From positions 1 through 14,588 of the forward strand of contig JAEZQV010000196.1 of NCBI GenBank assembly GCA_023441125.1: a stretch of DNA of 14,588 nt. Direction: 5' to 3'. This stretch comes from Bacillota bacterium (GTDB lineage: Bacteria > Bacillota_C > Negativicutes > Sporomusales > Sporomusaceae). The notes below the pieces were generated by a model. That model saw nothing but the letters and a program-made list of their open reading frames with translations. It was not told where the DNA came from and searched no databases. Each line of letters begins with the position of its first letter. The first letter of the stretch is position 1. A program made the position numbers and the translations under genes. Positions 8,275 through 14,588 of the stretch are shown piece after piece.

Positions 8275-8347
8275 GGCCTCCATCCTCTCCCACCCATCAT
8301 ATAATTGACTTGACACCGTACAGCTGCGGCCGCCTGTTCATTGACGT

Positions 8348-9784
8348 TTAGCCTGTTACCAGACTTTCATAAAGAAGGCGATACTCTGTAGCCGAATGCT
8401 GCCAGCTGTAGTCACCCCGCATAGCATTTTTAACCAGTTTAACCCACTGTGACCGGTCCCGGTATAAGTCAATGGCCTCCTCGATAACACTTAGCATCTC
8501 ATGGGCGTTGTAATTAAAAAAAGAAAAACCGTTGCCGGTACCGGCGGCAGCGTTATAGGGCGTAACCGTGTCTTTCAGGCCGCCAACCTCCCGGACAATG
8601 GGAATACTGCCATACCGCAGGGCGATCAGCTGACCGATACCGCAGGGTTCAAAGCGGGACGGCATCAGGAACATGTCGGACCCGGCATAAATTTTATGCG
8701 CCAGCGTATCGGAAAAAGCAATGTTGGCTGAAACCTTGTGCGGATAACGCCAAGCGGCTTCACGGAACATGTGTTCAAAACGGGCTTCCCCGGTTCCCAG
8801 CACGACCAGCTGCACATTCTGCGCTAATAGTTCTTCCATGACATGGGCAATCAGGTCCAACCCCTTGGAACTCACTAACCGGGAGACAATGCCAATAAGC
8901 GGTATTTCCAGGCCGGCCGGCAAGCCCAGTTCGGCCTGCAGCCTGAGTTTATTTTCAAGACGCTTGGTGGTGCCGCGCCAGGTATAATTGGTAAAAATGG
9001 CCGGATCGCTGGCCGGATTGTATAGTTCGTAGTCGATCCCGTTTATAATGCCGCGAATATCGGCCTGGCGCCTGGCCAAGAAGCCGTCTAACTGTTCTCC
9101 GAAATAGGGCTGTTGAATTTCTTTGGCATACGACCGGCTGACAGTAGTAAGAGCGTCACTAAAAGCCAGGCCGCCTTTCAGGAAATTCACCTGACCGTAA
9201 AATTCCAGGCCGTCGGCGGTAAACATGCTGGCTGGCAGGCCCAAAAGATCACCCAGAATATCACCGGGAAAAATTCCCTGGTACATTAAGTTATGGATGG
9301 TAAAGACGGTCTTGATTGCCGAGTATACATCGCGGACAAGATACTGCTGCCTGAGCATGGCCGCCAGCGGTCCCGCCTGCCAGTCGTGGCAGTGAATGAT
9401 ATCGGGCATAAAGTCAAGCTGCGGCAAGGCCTTGAGAACACTGCGGCAAAAATAGGCGAACCGCTCGGCTTCATCATAATGCCCGTACAGGCCGTCCCGT
9501 TTAAAATAGTATTCATTGTCGATAAAGTACCAGATAATCCCCTGGTACTCAAGTTCAAACACCCCGCAGTACTGCCGGCGCCAGCCGACAGGTACGGTGA
9601 GTGCGGCCCGCTTAACCATCGGCGCGGCAAATTCGTCGGCGATCGCACTGTACTTCGGCATAATGACCCGTACATCCAGCCCCTGTTTTTTAAGTGCTTT
9701 CGGCAGAGAGCCGATCACGTCGCCTAACCCGCCGGTCTTGGCAAAAGGTGCAGCTTCTGATGCTACAAATAATACCTTCAGCAT
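8348..9784 (-). CDS. glgA: Glycogen synthase (ADP-glucose type)
   Basis: A 478-residue GT5 enzyme that transfers glucose from ADP-glucose to the non-reducing end of an alpha-1,4-glucan. The N-terminal Rossmann domain has the ADP-glucose loop KTGGLGDV (16-23) and HCHDWQAG (131-138; His133 probably matches the active-site histidine of the E. coli enzyme). The C-terminal Rossmann domain has SRLVSSKGLDL with Arg302 and Lys307, and PSRFEPCGIGQL with catalytic Glu379. The length is normal for the family. Its ATG follows the glgD stop by one base (TGA-C-ATG). The nearest purine-rich site, GAAGGGA, lies about 13 nt away, so translation is probably coupled to glgD. No sign of truncation. Confidence 0.97.
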   Translation of the reverse strand: MLKVLFVASEAAPFAKTGGLGDVIGSLPKALKKQGLDVRVIMPKYSAIADEFAAPMVKRAALTVPVGWRRQYCGVFELEYQGIIWYFIDNEYYFKRDGLYGHYDEAERFAYFCRSVLKALPQLDFMPDIIHCHDWQAGPLAAMLRQQYLVRDVYSAIKTVFTIHNLMYQGIFPGDILGDLLGLPASMFTADGLEFYGQVNFLKGGLAFSDALTTVSRSYAKEIQQPYFGEQLDGFLARRQADIRGIINGIDYELYNPASDPAIFTNYTWRGTTKRLENKLRLQAELGLPAGLEIPLIGIVSRLVSSKGLDLIAHVMEELLAQNVQLVVLGTGEARFEHMFREAAWRYPHKVSANIAFSDTLAHKIYAGSDMFLMPSRFEPCGIGQLIALRYGSIPIVREVGGLKDTVTPYNAAAGTGNGFSFFNYNAHEMLSVIEEAIDLYRDRSQWVKLVKNAMRGDYSWQHSATEYRLLYESLVTG

Positions 9785-9785
9785 G

Positions 9786-10907
9786 TCAAATCACGGTTCC
9801 CTTCTCAATGACAATCGGGTGATTTAACTCGCCCTTGATCTTTTTCCCGGCAGTAATTTTCACATCCTTGTCACAAATTACATTCTCGAGAACAGCGCCC
9901 GGTCCGATCTCGCCTTTCTGCATGATAATGCAGTTGCTGATCTGGGCGTCTTTATGCACCTTGACACCGCGAAACAGAATACTGTTCTCCACTTTTCCCG
10001 CCACCACCGAGCCATTGGCAACCAGTGAGCACTTCACATTGGCATCCTGCTGATACTTGGCCGGGGCTTCGTCTTTAACCTTGGTATAGATGGACCCGTT
10101 GGCAAAGAACAGCTCCTGCCATATTTCCGGGTTCAAGAGCTCCATACTGTGATCAAAGTAACTCTGCACAGAGCCAATGCGGGCCAAATAGCCCTGGAAG
10201 GGATACCCGTAGATAGTAAGCGCCGTTAGATTTTTCATAAAACAATCCCGGGCTACATTCGTCCCGCCCCGGGACATGCTGGCGTCAATCAGCTCAATCA
10301 GCAGCTGGCGGTTAACAATATACATTTCCATTGACAGTTTATTGCTATGGGCGTTAACAGGCGATATCTCCATATCCACGACCCGCCCGTCGCCGTCTGT
10401 TTCCAGCATGGTAACCTGCGTCAGCCGCCGGGCGTCCGCCAGGCTGTATTCCTTGTAGAGCATGGTAATATCGGCATTCTTCTCCAGATGAAACTGATAG
10501 GCCGATTCATAATTAACATTGCAGACCGATCGGCTGCCGGCCAGCAGTATGTCCCGCTGGCAGCTGCTGCGAATATAGTCCAGGTTATTGAAAAAATCAA
10601 CTAAATCATTGGGGAAAGCGCCTTCGATACTGCCGGTATGCAGCGAAGGCAGCATAAACAGTCCGTCCCGCTTACGGGCCAGATCCCATTCCTTGCCCGA
10701 ACGGATATGATCCATGAGCGAGCGGGAGTTGCCGGCTGACAAAATCCCGACATTGGTTATGCCGGAATTGATATAATTGGACAGAATAAAATCAATCAGA
10801 CGGTACCGCCCGGCAAAGGGGACGGCCGCCAGCGGCCGGTGTCTGGTTAACTCCCGGAGCATATCAAAACTTTCATGCAAATTAATCAGACCCATTATAT
10901 TCTTCAA
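9786..10907 (-). CDS. glgD: GlgD, regulatory-type subunit of ADP-glucose pyrophosphorylase
   Basis: A 373-residue nucleotidyltransferase-fold protein with a C-terminal left-handed beta-helix, the Firmicute partner of GlgC. It keeps AAVPFAGRYRLIDFILSN (27-44) and SGKEWDL, but lacks the GGxGTRL nucleotide loop. At the site where GlgC has the metal-binding Asp in SGDHIY, it has LAGSRSV (122-128). The catalytic residue is therefore absent, as is known for GlgD. In Bacillus, GlgD raises the activity of GlgC in a mixed tetramer. The frame starts at TTG 10907, with GGGAGG 8 nt upstream; the first in-frame ATG (10895) is 20 nt from that site and less likely. It lies 44 nt after glgC and 1 nt before glgA. 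Confidence 0.95.
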   Translation of the reverse strand: MKNIMGLINLHESFDMLRELTRHRPLAAVPFAGRYRLIDFILSNYINSGITNVGILSAGNSRSLMDHIRSGKEWDLARKRDGLFMLPSLHTGSIEGAFPNDLVDFFNNLDYIRSSCQRDILLAGSRSVCNVNYESAYQFHLEKNADITMLYKEYSLADARRLTQVTMLETDGDGRVVDMEISPVNAHSNKLSMEMYIVNRQLLIELIDASMSRGGTNVARDCFMKNLTALTIYGYPFQGYLARIGSVQSYFDHSMELLNPEIWQELFFANGSIYTKVKDEAPAKYQQDANVKCSLVANGSVVAGKVENSILFRGVKVHKDAQISNCIIMQKGEIGPGAVLENVICDKDVKITAGKKIKGELNHPIVIEKGTVI

Positions 10908-10915
10908 ACAAACTT

Positions 10916-10921
10916 CCTCCC
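10916..10921 (-). promoter_or_regulatory. Ribosome binding site that decides the TTG start of glgD
   Basis: GGGAGG on the minus strand, 8 nt before TTG 10907. The good spacing favours this rare start over the ATG four codons on. Confidence 0.7.
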
Positions 10922-10951
10922 TTTAACAACCTGCTGCTTGGCACCGGGAGT

Positions 10952-12154
10952 CTAAGGACGGGCAAGCAAGGCATTGCGTTTAATCCTCGTTTCGCTGGTA
11001 ATGGTCAGGTTATCGCCGATAAGGGTTATCCCGGAAAACCAGGGGCTGGTTTCCGGCTCAGTCACATCCTCCATTCCGACCTGGGCCCCGGCTTCAACAA
11101 CCGATTTGCGGCCGATGATGGCTCTGCTGATAATGGCCTCCGCACCAATAGAGGCATAGGGCATGATAATGGAATCTTTGACCTTGGCTCCCGGGCCGAT
11201 ATAGACGCCGGGAAACAACACCGATCTTTCCACTTGACCAAACACCTGGCAGCCTTCGGTAATGAGCGAGCAGGTCGTATGGGCCGAGTCCGCAACAAAG
11301 TGCGGCGGCTGGGTAGGGTTGACAGAATAGATCCGCCAGCTCGAATCATACAGATTCAGGGCCGGCTCATCGCCTAACAGATCCATGTTGGCTTCCCAAT
11401 AACTTTCCACGGTGCCAACATCTTTCCAGTAACCGCCAAAGCGATAGGCAAACAGCCGCTCGCCGGCGGTCAGCATATGGGGAATGACGTTTTTGCCAAA
11501 ATCATGGCTGGAGCGGGTATCGGTGGCGTCGGCGGCCAGATAAGCCCTGAGCGCCGGCCAGCTAAATACGTATATTCCCATCGAGGCCAGGTTATTCCTG
11601 GGATTCTTGGGTTTTTCCTCAAATTCAACAATCCGGTCCTCCGCGGCCGTGTTCATGATGCCGAACCGGCCCGCTTCGCTCCAGGGTACTTCAATAACGG
11701 CAATGGTGGCGTCAGCCTGCCGGCTTTTATGATAATCAAGCATGAGCGAATAGTCCATTTTATAGATATGGTCACCGGATAATACCAGCACGTACGCTGG
11801 ATTAAACATTTCAATAAAATTAAAGTTCTGGTAAATGGCATCCGCAGTCCCCTTATACCATTCGCCGCCTTTTTCCCGGATGTAAGGCGGCAGAACATAG
11901 ACCCCGCCGCTGCGCCGGTCAAGGTCCCAGGCGCTGCCGATGCCGATATAGGAATGCAGGGCCAGCGGTTGGTACTGTGTTAGCACGCCGACAGTATCAA
12001 TCCCTGAGTTGTAGCAATTGCTCAGGGGAAAATCAATAATGCGGTACTTACCGCCGAAAGGCACCGCCGGTTTGGCCAGCTTTTTGGTGAGCGCGCCAAG
12101 GCGGGTTCCCTGGCCGCCGGCTAAAATCATGGCCACACATTCTTTATTTAGCAA
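10952..12154 (-). CDS. glgC: Glucose-1-phosphate adenylyltransferase (ADP-glucose pyrophosphorylase), catalytic subunit
   Basis: Makes ADP-glucose from ATP and glucose 1-phosphate, the committed step of glycogen synthesis. The protein has 400 residues. The nucleotide loop is LAGGQGTRL (11-19), the metal-binding Asp128 is in [10 protein letters not shown], and the glucose-1-phosphate lysine is Lys181 in EEKPKNP. The C-terminal beta-helix includes [15 protein letters not shown]. The start is TTG 12154, because [14 protein letters not shown] aligns with the known N-terminus of Bacillus GlgC. GGAGG lies only 3 nt upstream. The first 11 nt overlap the end of glgB, so translation is probably coupled. 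All catalytic positions checked are present, in contrast to GlgD next door. Confidence 0.97.
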   Translation of the reverse strand: MLNKECVAMILAGGQGTRLGALTKKLAKPAVPFGGKYRIIDFPLSNCYNSGIDTVGVLTQYQPLALHSYIGIGSAWDLDRRSGGVYVLPPYIREKGGEWYKGTADAIYQNFNFIEMFNPAYVLVLSGDHIYKMDYSLMLDYHKSRQADATIAVIEVPWSEAGRFGIMNTAAEDRIVEFEEKPKNPRNNLASMGIYVFSWPALRAYLAADATDTRSSHDFGKNVIPHMLTAGERLFAYRFGGYWKDVGTVESYWEANMDLLGDEPALNLYDSSWRIYSVNPTQPPHFVADSAHTTCSLITEGCQVFGQVERSVLFPGVYIGPGAKVKDSIIMPYASIGAEAIISRAIIGRKSVVEAGAQVGMEDVTEPETSPWFSGITLIGDNLTITSETRIKRNALLARP

Positions 12155-14129
12155 GATCCTCCACTCTCCCTATCCTATTCCTTTTTAATCTGCTGCGGGG
12201 TTTGCGGCTGTCAGACAGCGGCCGCTTGGAACCGGCCACGCCGGCCGGCTGTAGGTAAACGACCGCCAAAGGGGGCAAAGTAAGCACCAGTGAGTTAGGC
12301 TGATCGTGCCAGGCCATTGCCTCCGGCCTCAGCTTGCCGGGATTGCCTTGTCCCGACCCGCCGAAGCGAGTCTCATCGCTGTTTAAAACCTCAAGATAGT
12401 AGCGGGCTGCCGGTACACCGATCCGGTACTGCTGCCGGACAACCGGCGTAAAGTTCAATACGGCAATGAGAAAATCTCCGTCTTCTTTTCCCTGCCGTTT
12501 AAATACAATAACACTTTGCTGGCTATCCTGGCAGTCAATCCAGGCGAAGCCCTGCCAGTCCCGGTCATTTTGCCACAGAGCCGGATTGGCCAGATAGAAA
12601 TGGTTAAGCTCCCGGACATAATCGTGCAGTTGGTGATGCAGTTCATATTCGAGCAAATGCCAGTCAAGACTGTCATCATACTTCCATTCAATAAACTGGC
12701 CGAATTCTCCGCCCATAAACAGCAGTTTTTTGCCGGGATGGGCCATCATATAGCCGTAAAAGCAACGGAGGTTGGCGAATTTCTGCCAGTAATCACCCGG
12801 CATTTTATCGAGCAGCGACCGCTTGCCATGGACTACCTCGTCGTGGGACAACGGCAGCACATAATTCTCAGAAAAGGCATACATAAAGGAGAAGGTTACC
12901 AGTTGGTGATGATACTGGCGATGGACCGGCTCCAGTTCCATATACCGGAGCATGTCGTTCATCCAGCCCATATTCCATTTAAAATTAAAGCCTAAGCCAC
13001 CGTCATACGTGGGTTTGGTAACCAGGGGCCAGGCTGTTGAATCCTCCGCAATCATTAAGGCCTGCGGGAATGCCGCAAAAACTTCCTCATTCAGGCGCCG
13101 CAAAAATTGAATCCCTTCCAGATTTTCCGTGCCGCCATGGCAGTTCGGAGCCCAGTCGCTCTCTTCCCGGCCATAATTGAGATAAAGCATATTGGCCACC
13201 GCATCAATCCTCAGGCCGTCAATATGGTATACATCCAGCCAAAACAGGGCATTGGAGATTAGAAAACTGATCACTTCCGGCCGGCCTAAATCAAAGTTCA
13301 GCGTACCCCAGCCGCGGTTTTCACTGCGGTGGGCGTCACGATATTCATACAGGGTTGTACCATCAAAGCGGGCCAGCCCATGAGCATCTTTACAGAAATG
13401 CCCGGGGACCCAGTCCAGAATAACGCCAAGTCCCTGCTTGTGGCAGCAATCAACAAGGTACATAAAATCCTGCGGCCGGCCATACCGGCTGGTTACCGCA
13501 TAATAGCCGGTGGCCTGATAACCCCATGAACCGTCGAATGGGTACTCCGCCACCGGCAAGAGTTCAATATGGGTGTAGCCCATCGCCACGGCATACGCTG
13601 CCAGCTCAGCCGCCATGTCCCGGTAGGACAAGGGCTGCCGGTTAATGTCCCGCTTCCAGGAACCTAAATCAACCTCGTAAATATTCATGGGCCGGTCGTA
13701 AGATACCTGCTTGTTTTTAGCCTCATACCAGGCATTGTCCTGCCACCGGTAACCTTCCAGGCTAACCACCTGGGAGGCTGTATTGGGCCTTACTTCAGCG
13801 GCAAAGGCATACGGGTCCGCTTTATGTAAAATTTCGCCCCAGGCGGTGATAACCTCATACTTATATAAAGCACCGGCCTTAACTGCCGGAACAAATAATG
13901 TCCAGACACCGCAGGTGCTCGTTTTCGTCATGACATGGGCACTGCCGTCCCAGCCGTTAAAATCACCGATAATCCGGACGGCGGCGGCATGCGGTGCCCA
14001 TACGGCAAACCATACTCCGGGCACGCCGTCCTCTGTTGTCGGATGTGCACCCAGCTTGCTATAGCTGCGGGCACTGCGGCCTTCATGAAACAGATAGGAA
14101 TCGTAATCGGTAAGCCAAACTGTCGCCAT
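12144..14129 (-). CDS. glgB: 1,4-alpha-glucan branching enzyme
   Basis: A 661-residue GH13 branching enzyme that cuts an alpha-1,4 chain and re-attaches it through an alpha-1,6 bond. An N-terminal CBM48-type domain (about 20-125, with [19 protein letters not shown]) precedes the barrel. Region I is DWVPGHF (Asp239, His244), the nucleophile is Asp309 in [12 protein letters not shown], the acid/base is Glu362 in MIAEDS and the stabiliser is Asp430 in [12 protein letters not shown]-terminal beta domain ends near residue 630. About 30 more residues form a lysine/arginine-rich tail (633-661), not expected in a typical enzyme of about 630 residues. ATG 14129 has AAAGGA about 9 nt upstream. Its last codons overlap the start of glgC. 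It may be read from the gene upstream or from a promoter in the AT-rich 122-nt gap. Confidence 0.97.
   Translation of the reverse strand: MATVWLTDYDSYLFHEGRSARSYSKLGAHPTTEDGVPGVWFAVWAPHAAAVRIIGDFNGWDGSAHVMTKTSTCGVWTLFVPAVKAGALYKYEVITAWGEILHKADPYAFAAEVRPNTASQVVSLEGYRWQDNAWYEAKNKQVSYDRPMNIYEVDLGSWKRDINRQPLSYRDMAAELAAYAVAMGYTHIELLPVAEYPFDGSWGYQATGYYAVTSRYGRPQDFMYLVDCCHKQGLGVILDWVPGHFCKDAHGLARFDGTTLYEYRDAHRSENRGWGTLNFDLGRPEVISFLISNALFWLDVYHIDGLRIDAVANMLYLNYGREESDWAPNCHGGTENLEGIQFLRRLNEEVFAAFPQALMIAEDSTAWPLVTKPTYDGGLGFNFKWNMGWMNDMLRYMELEPVHRQYHHQLVTFSFMYAFSENYVLPLSHDEVVHGKRSLLDKMPGDYWQKFANLRCFYGYMMAHPGKKLLFMGGEFGQFIEWKYDDSLDWHLLEYELHHQLHDYVRELNHFYLANPALWQNDRDWQGFAWIDCQDSQQSVIVFKRQGKEDGDFLIAVLNFTPVVRQQYRIGVPAARYYLEVLNSDETRFGGSGQGNPGKLRPEAMAWHDQPNSLVLTLPPLAVVYLQPAGVAGSKRPLSDSRKPRSRLKRNRIGRVEDLAK
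12158..12162 (-). promoter_or_regulatory. Ribosome binding site of glgC within the glgB coding end
   Basis: GGAGG lies just 3 nt before the TTG start at 12154, closer than the usual 5-9 nt. Together with the rare start codon, this suggests inefficient independent initiation and reliance on ribosomes finishing glgB. Confidence 0.5.
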
Positions 14130-14153
14130 TGCTGACCATCCTTTATTTTCATT

Positions 14154-14171
14154 GTAAATTACTGGATTTAC
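14154..14171. repeat. Inverted repeat in the leader before glgB
   Basis: GTAAAT and ATTTAC form a perfect 6-bp inverted repeat with a 6-nt spacer, 25 nt upstream of the glgB start. It lies in an AT-rich gap (14130-14251) without a gene or a terminator. No convincing sigma-A promoter was found there. The repeat could be an operator or a small leader hairpin. Confidence 0.35.
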
Positions 14172-14251
14172 TATTAGATTTCGCTGTTTTTGCAGAAAAT
14201 CCTTGTTGAACGATAACTATTCTTAAATTTATAGCTAATCGCAACCGGCGA

Positions 14252-14588
14252 TCAGCCCGCCAAGCTAACCCGTGTCTGTGTACCGGCTGCAATTGCCTGT
14301 TGGCTGCCGGCAACCTGGATAACTCCCTCGGTCCGGTTAGCAGCCACCGTCGCGACATTCAGCACTGTCCGGGGCATAACAATGGCGCCATGGACGCTAA
14401 TGCCGCTTTCCAGGCGAACCTGGTGGAGAATAACACTGTCCTTGACTTTTGCTCCCGGCCCAATATAGACGCCGGGAAATACAACTGAATTTTCCACCTC
14501 CCCCAAAATAACGGCACCGCCGGCGATCATCGAGCGGCATACCTTGGCAGCTAGGCCATGATAGTGCGGCGGCAAACTTAGCTGTGAT
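14252..14588 (-). CDS. C-terminal part of a second GlgC-like glucose-1-phosphate adenylyltransferase
   Basis: An open frame enters from the high-coordinate edge and ends at TGA 14254-14252, giving 111 visible codons. The sequence PPHYHGLAAKVCRSMIAGG, then [20 protein letters not shown], matches the beta-helix domain of the GlgC encoded at 12154-10952, including a shared 15-residue run [15 protein letters not shown]. The last 35 residues (from about NVATVAANRTEG) diverge from GlgC and are rich in Ala, Val, Thr and Gln. The catalytic half is outside the window, so it could be a second catalytic subunit, a degenerate GlgD-like subunit or a remnant. It lies 122 nt before glgB on the same strand with no terminator between, so it is probably the preceding gene of the same operon. 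Confidence 0.85.
   Translation of the reverse strand, partial: SQLSLPPHYHGLAAKVCRSMIAGGAVILGEVENSVVFPGVYIGPGAKVKDSVILHQVRLESGISVHGAIVMPRTVLNVATVAANRTEGVIQVAGSQQAIAAGTQTRVSLAG

Noticed and set aside
8275..8316. GTG at 8316 as the glgP start
   Set aside because: It has no good Shine-Dalgarno site and adds 14 residues not typical of the family. ATG 8274 is better placed.
14205..14240. Possible terminator hairpin between the GlgC-like fragment and glgB
   Set aside because: The arms (GATAACTAT against ATAGCTAATC) need a mismatch and a bulge, are AT-rich, and have no T tract. Too weak to call.

Overview
The window is mostly one long, tightly packed operon for making and breaking down glycogen, read entirely on the minus strand. 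Two unrelated genes, a chemoreceptor and an Rrf2-type regulator, lie downstream of it. No RNA genes, mobile elements or CRISPR arrays were seen. The strict GlgC plus GlgD pairing, strong Shine-Dalgarno sites, frequent TTG/GTG starts and gene order point to a Firmicute. The roughly even base composition and the amylase-amylomaltase fusion make a Negativicutes/Sporomusa-like host my best guess, but that rank is inference.

Layout in transcription order, from high to low coordinates: the C-terminus of a GlgC-like ADP-glucose pyrophosphorylase paralogue (cut by the window edge, stop at 14252); glgB branching enzyme (14129-12144); glgC (12154-10952, overlapping glgB by 11 nt); glgD (10907-9786); glgA (9784-8348, 1 nt after glgD); glgP phosphorylase (start about 8274, end 5833); and a 1170-residue GH13-GH77 fusion (5814-2302). 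The operon is closed by a strong 48-bp inverted repeat at 2208-2255. A separately terminated methyl-accepting chemotaxis protein follows (2119-422). The N-terminal 63 codons of an Rrf2 regulator (190-1) follow that, with a clear promoter and a palindromic operator candidate.

How the genes work together: GlgC, with the catalytically degenerate GlgD as partner, makes ADP-glucose. GlgA polymerises it and GlgB adds alpha-1,6 branches. GlgP removes glucose 1-phosphate from chain ends. The fusion protein probably hydrolyses the remaining limit dextrin or short oligosaccharides (GH13 half) and disproportionates them (GH77 half) so that GlgP can act again. No glgX or separate pullulanase is present in the window.

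The core operon is well known. The points worth a second look are the third pyrophosphorylase-family gene, the fusion as a likely stand-in for a debranching enzyme, a terminator-like hairpin inside the 5' end of the fusion gene, and the cis elements of the Rrf2 promoter. I found no convincing evidence of a wholly new system.
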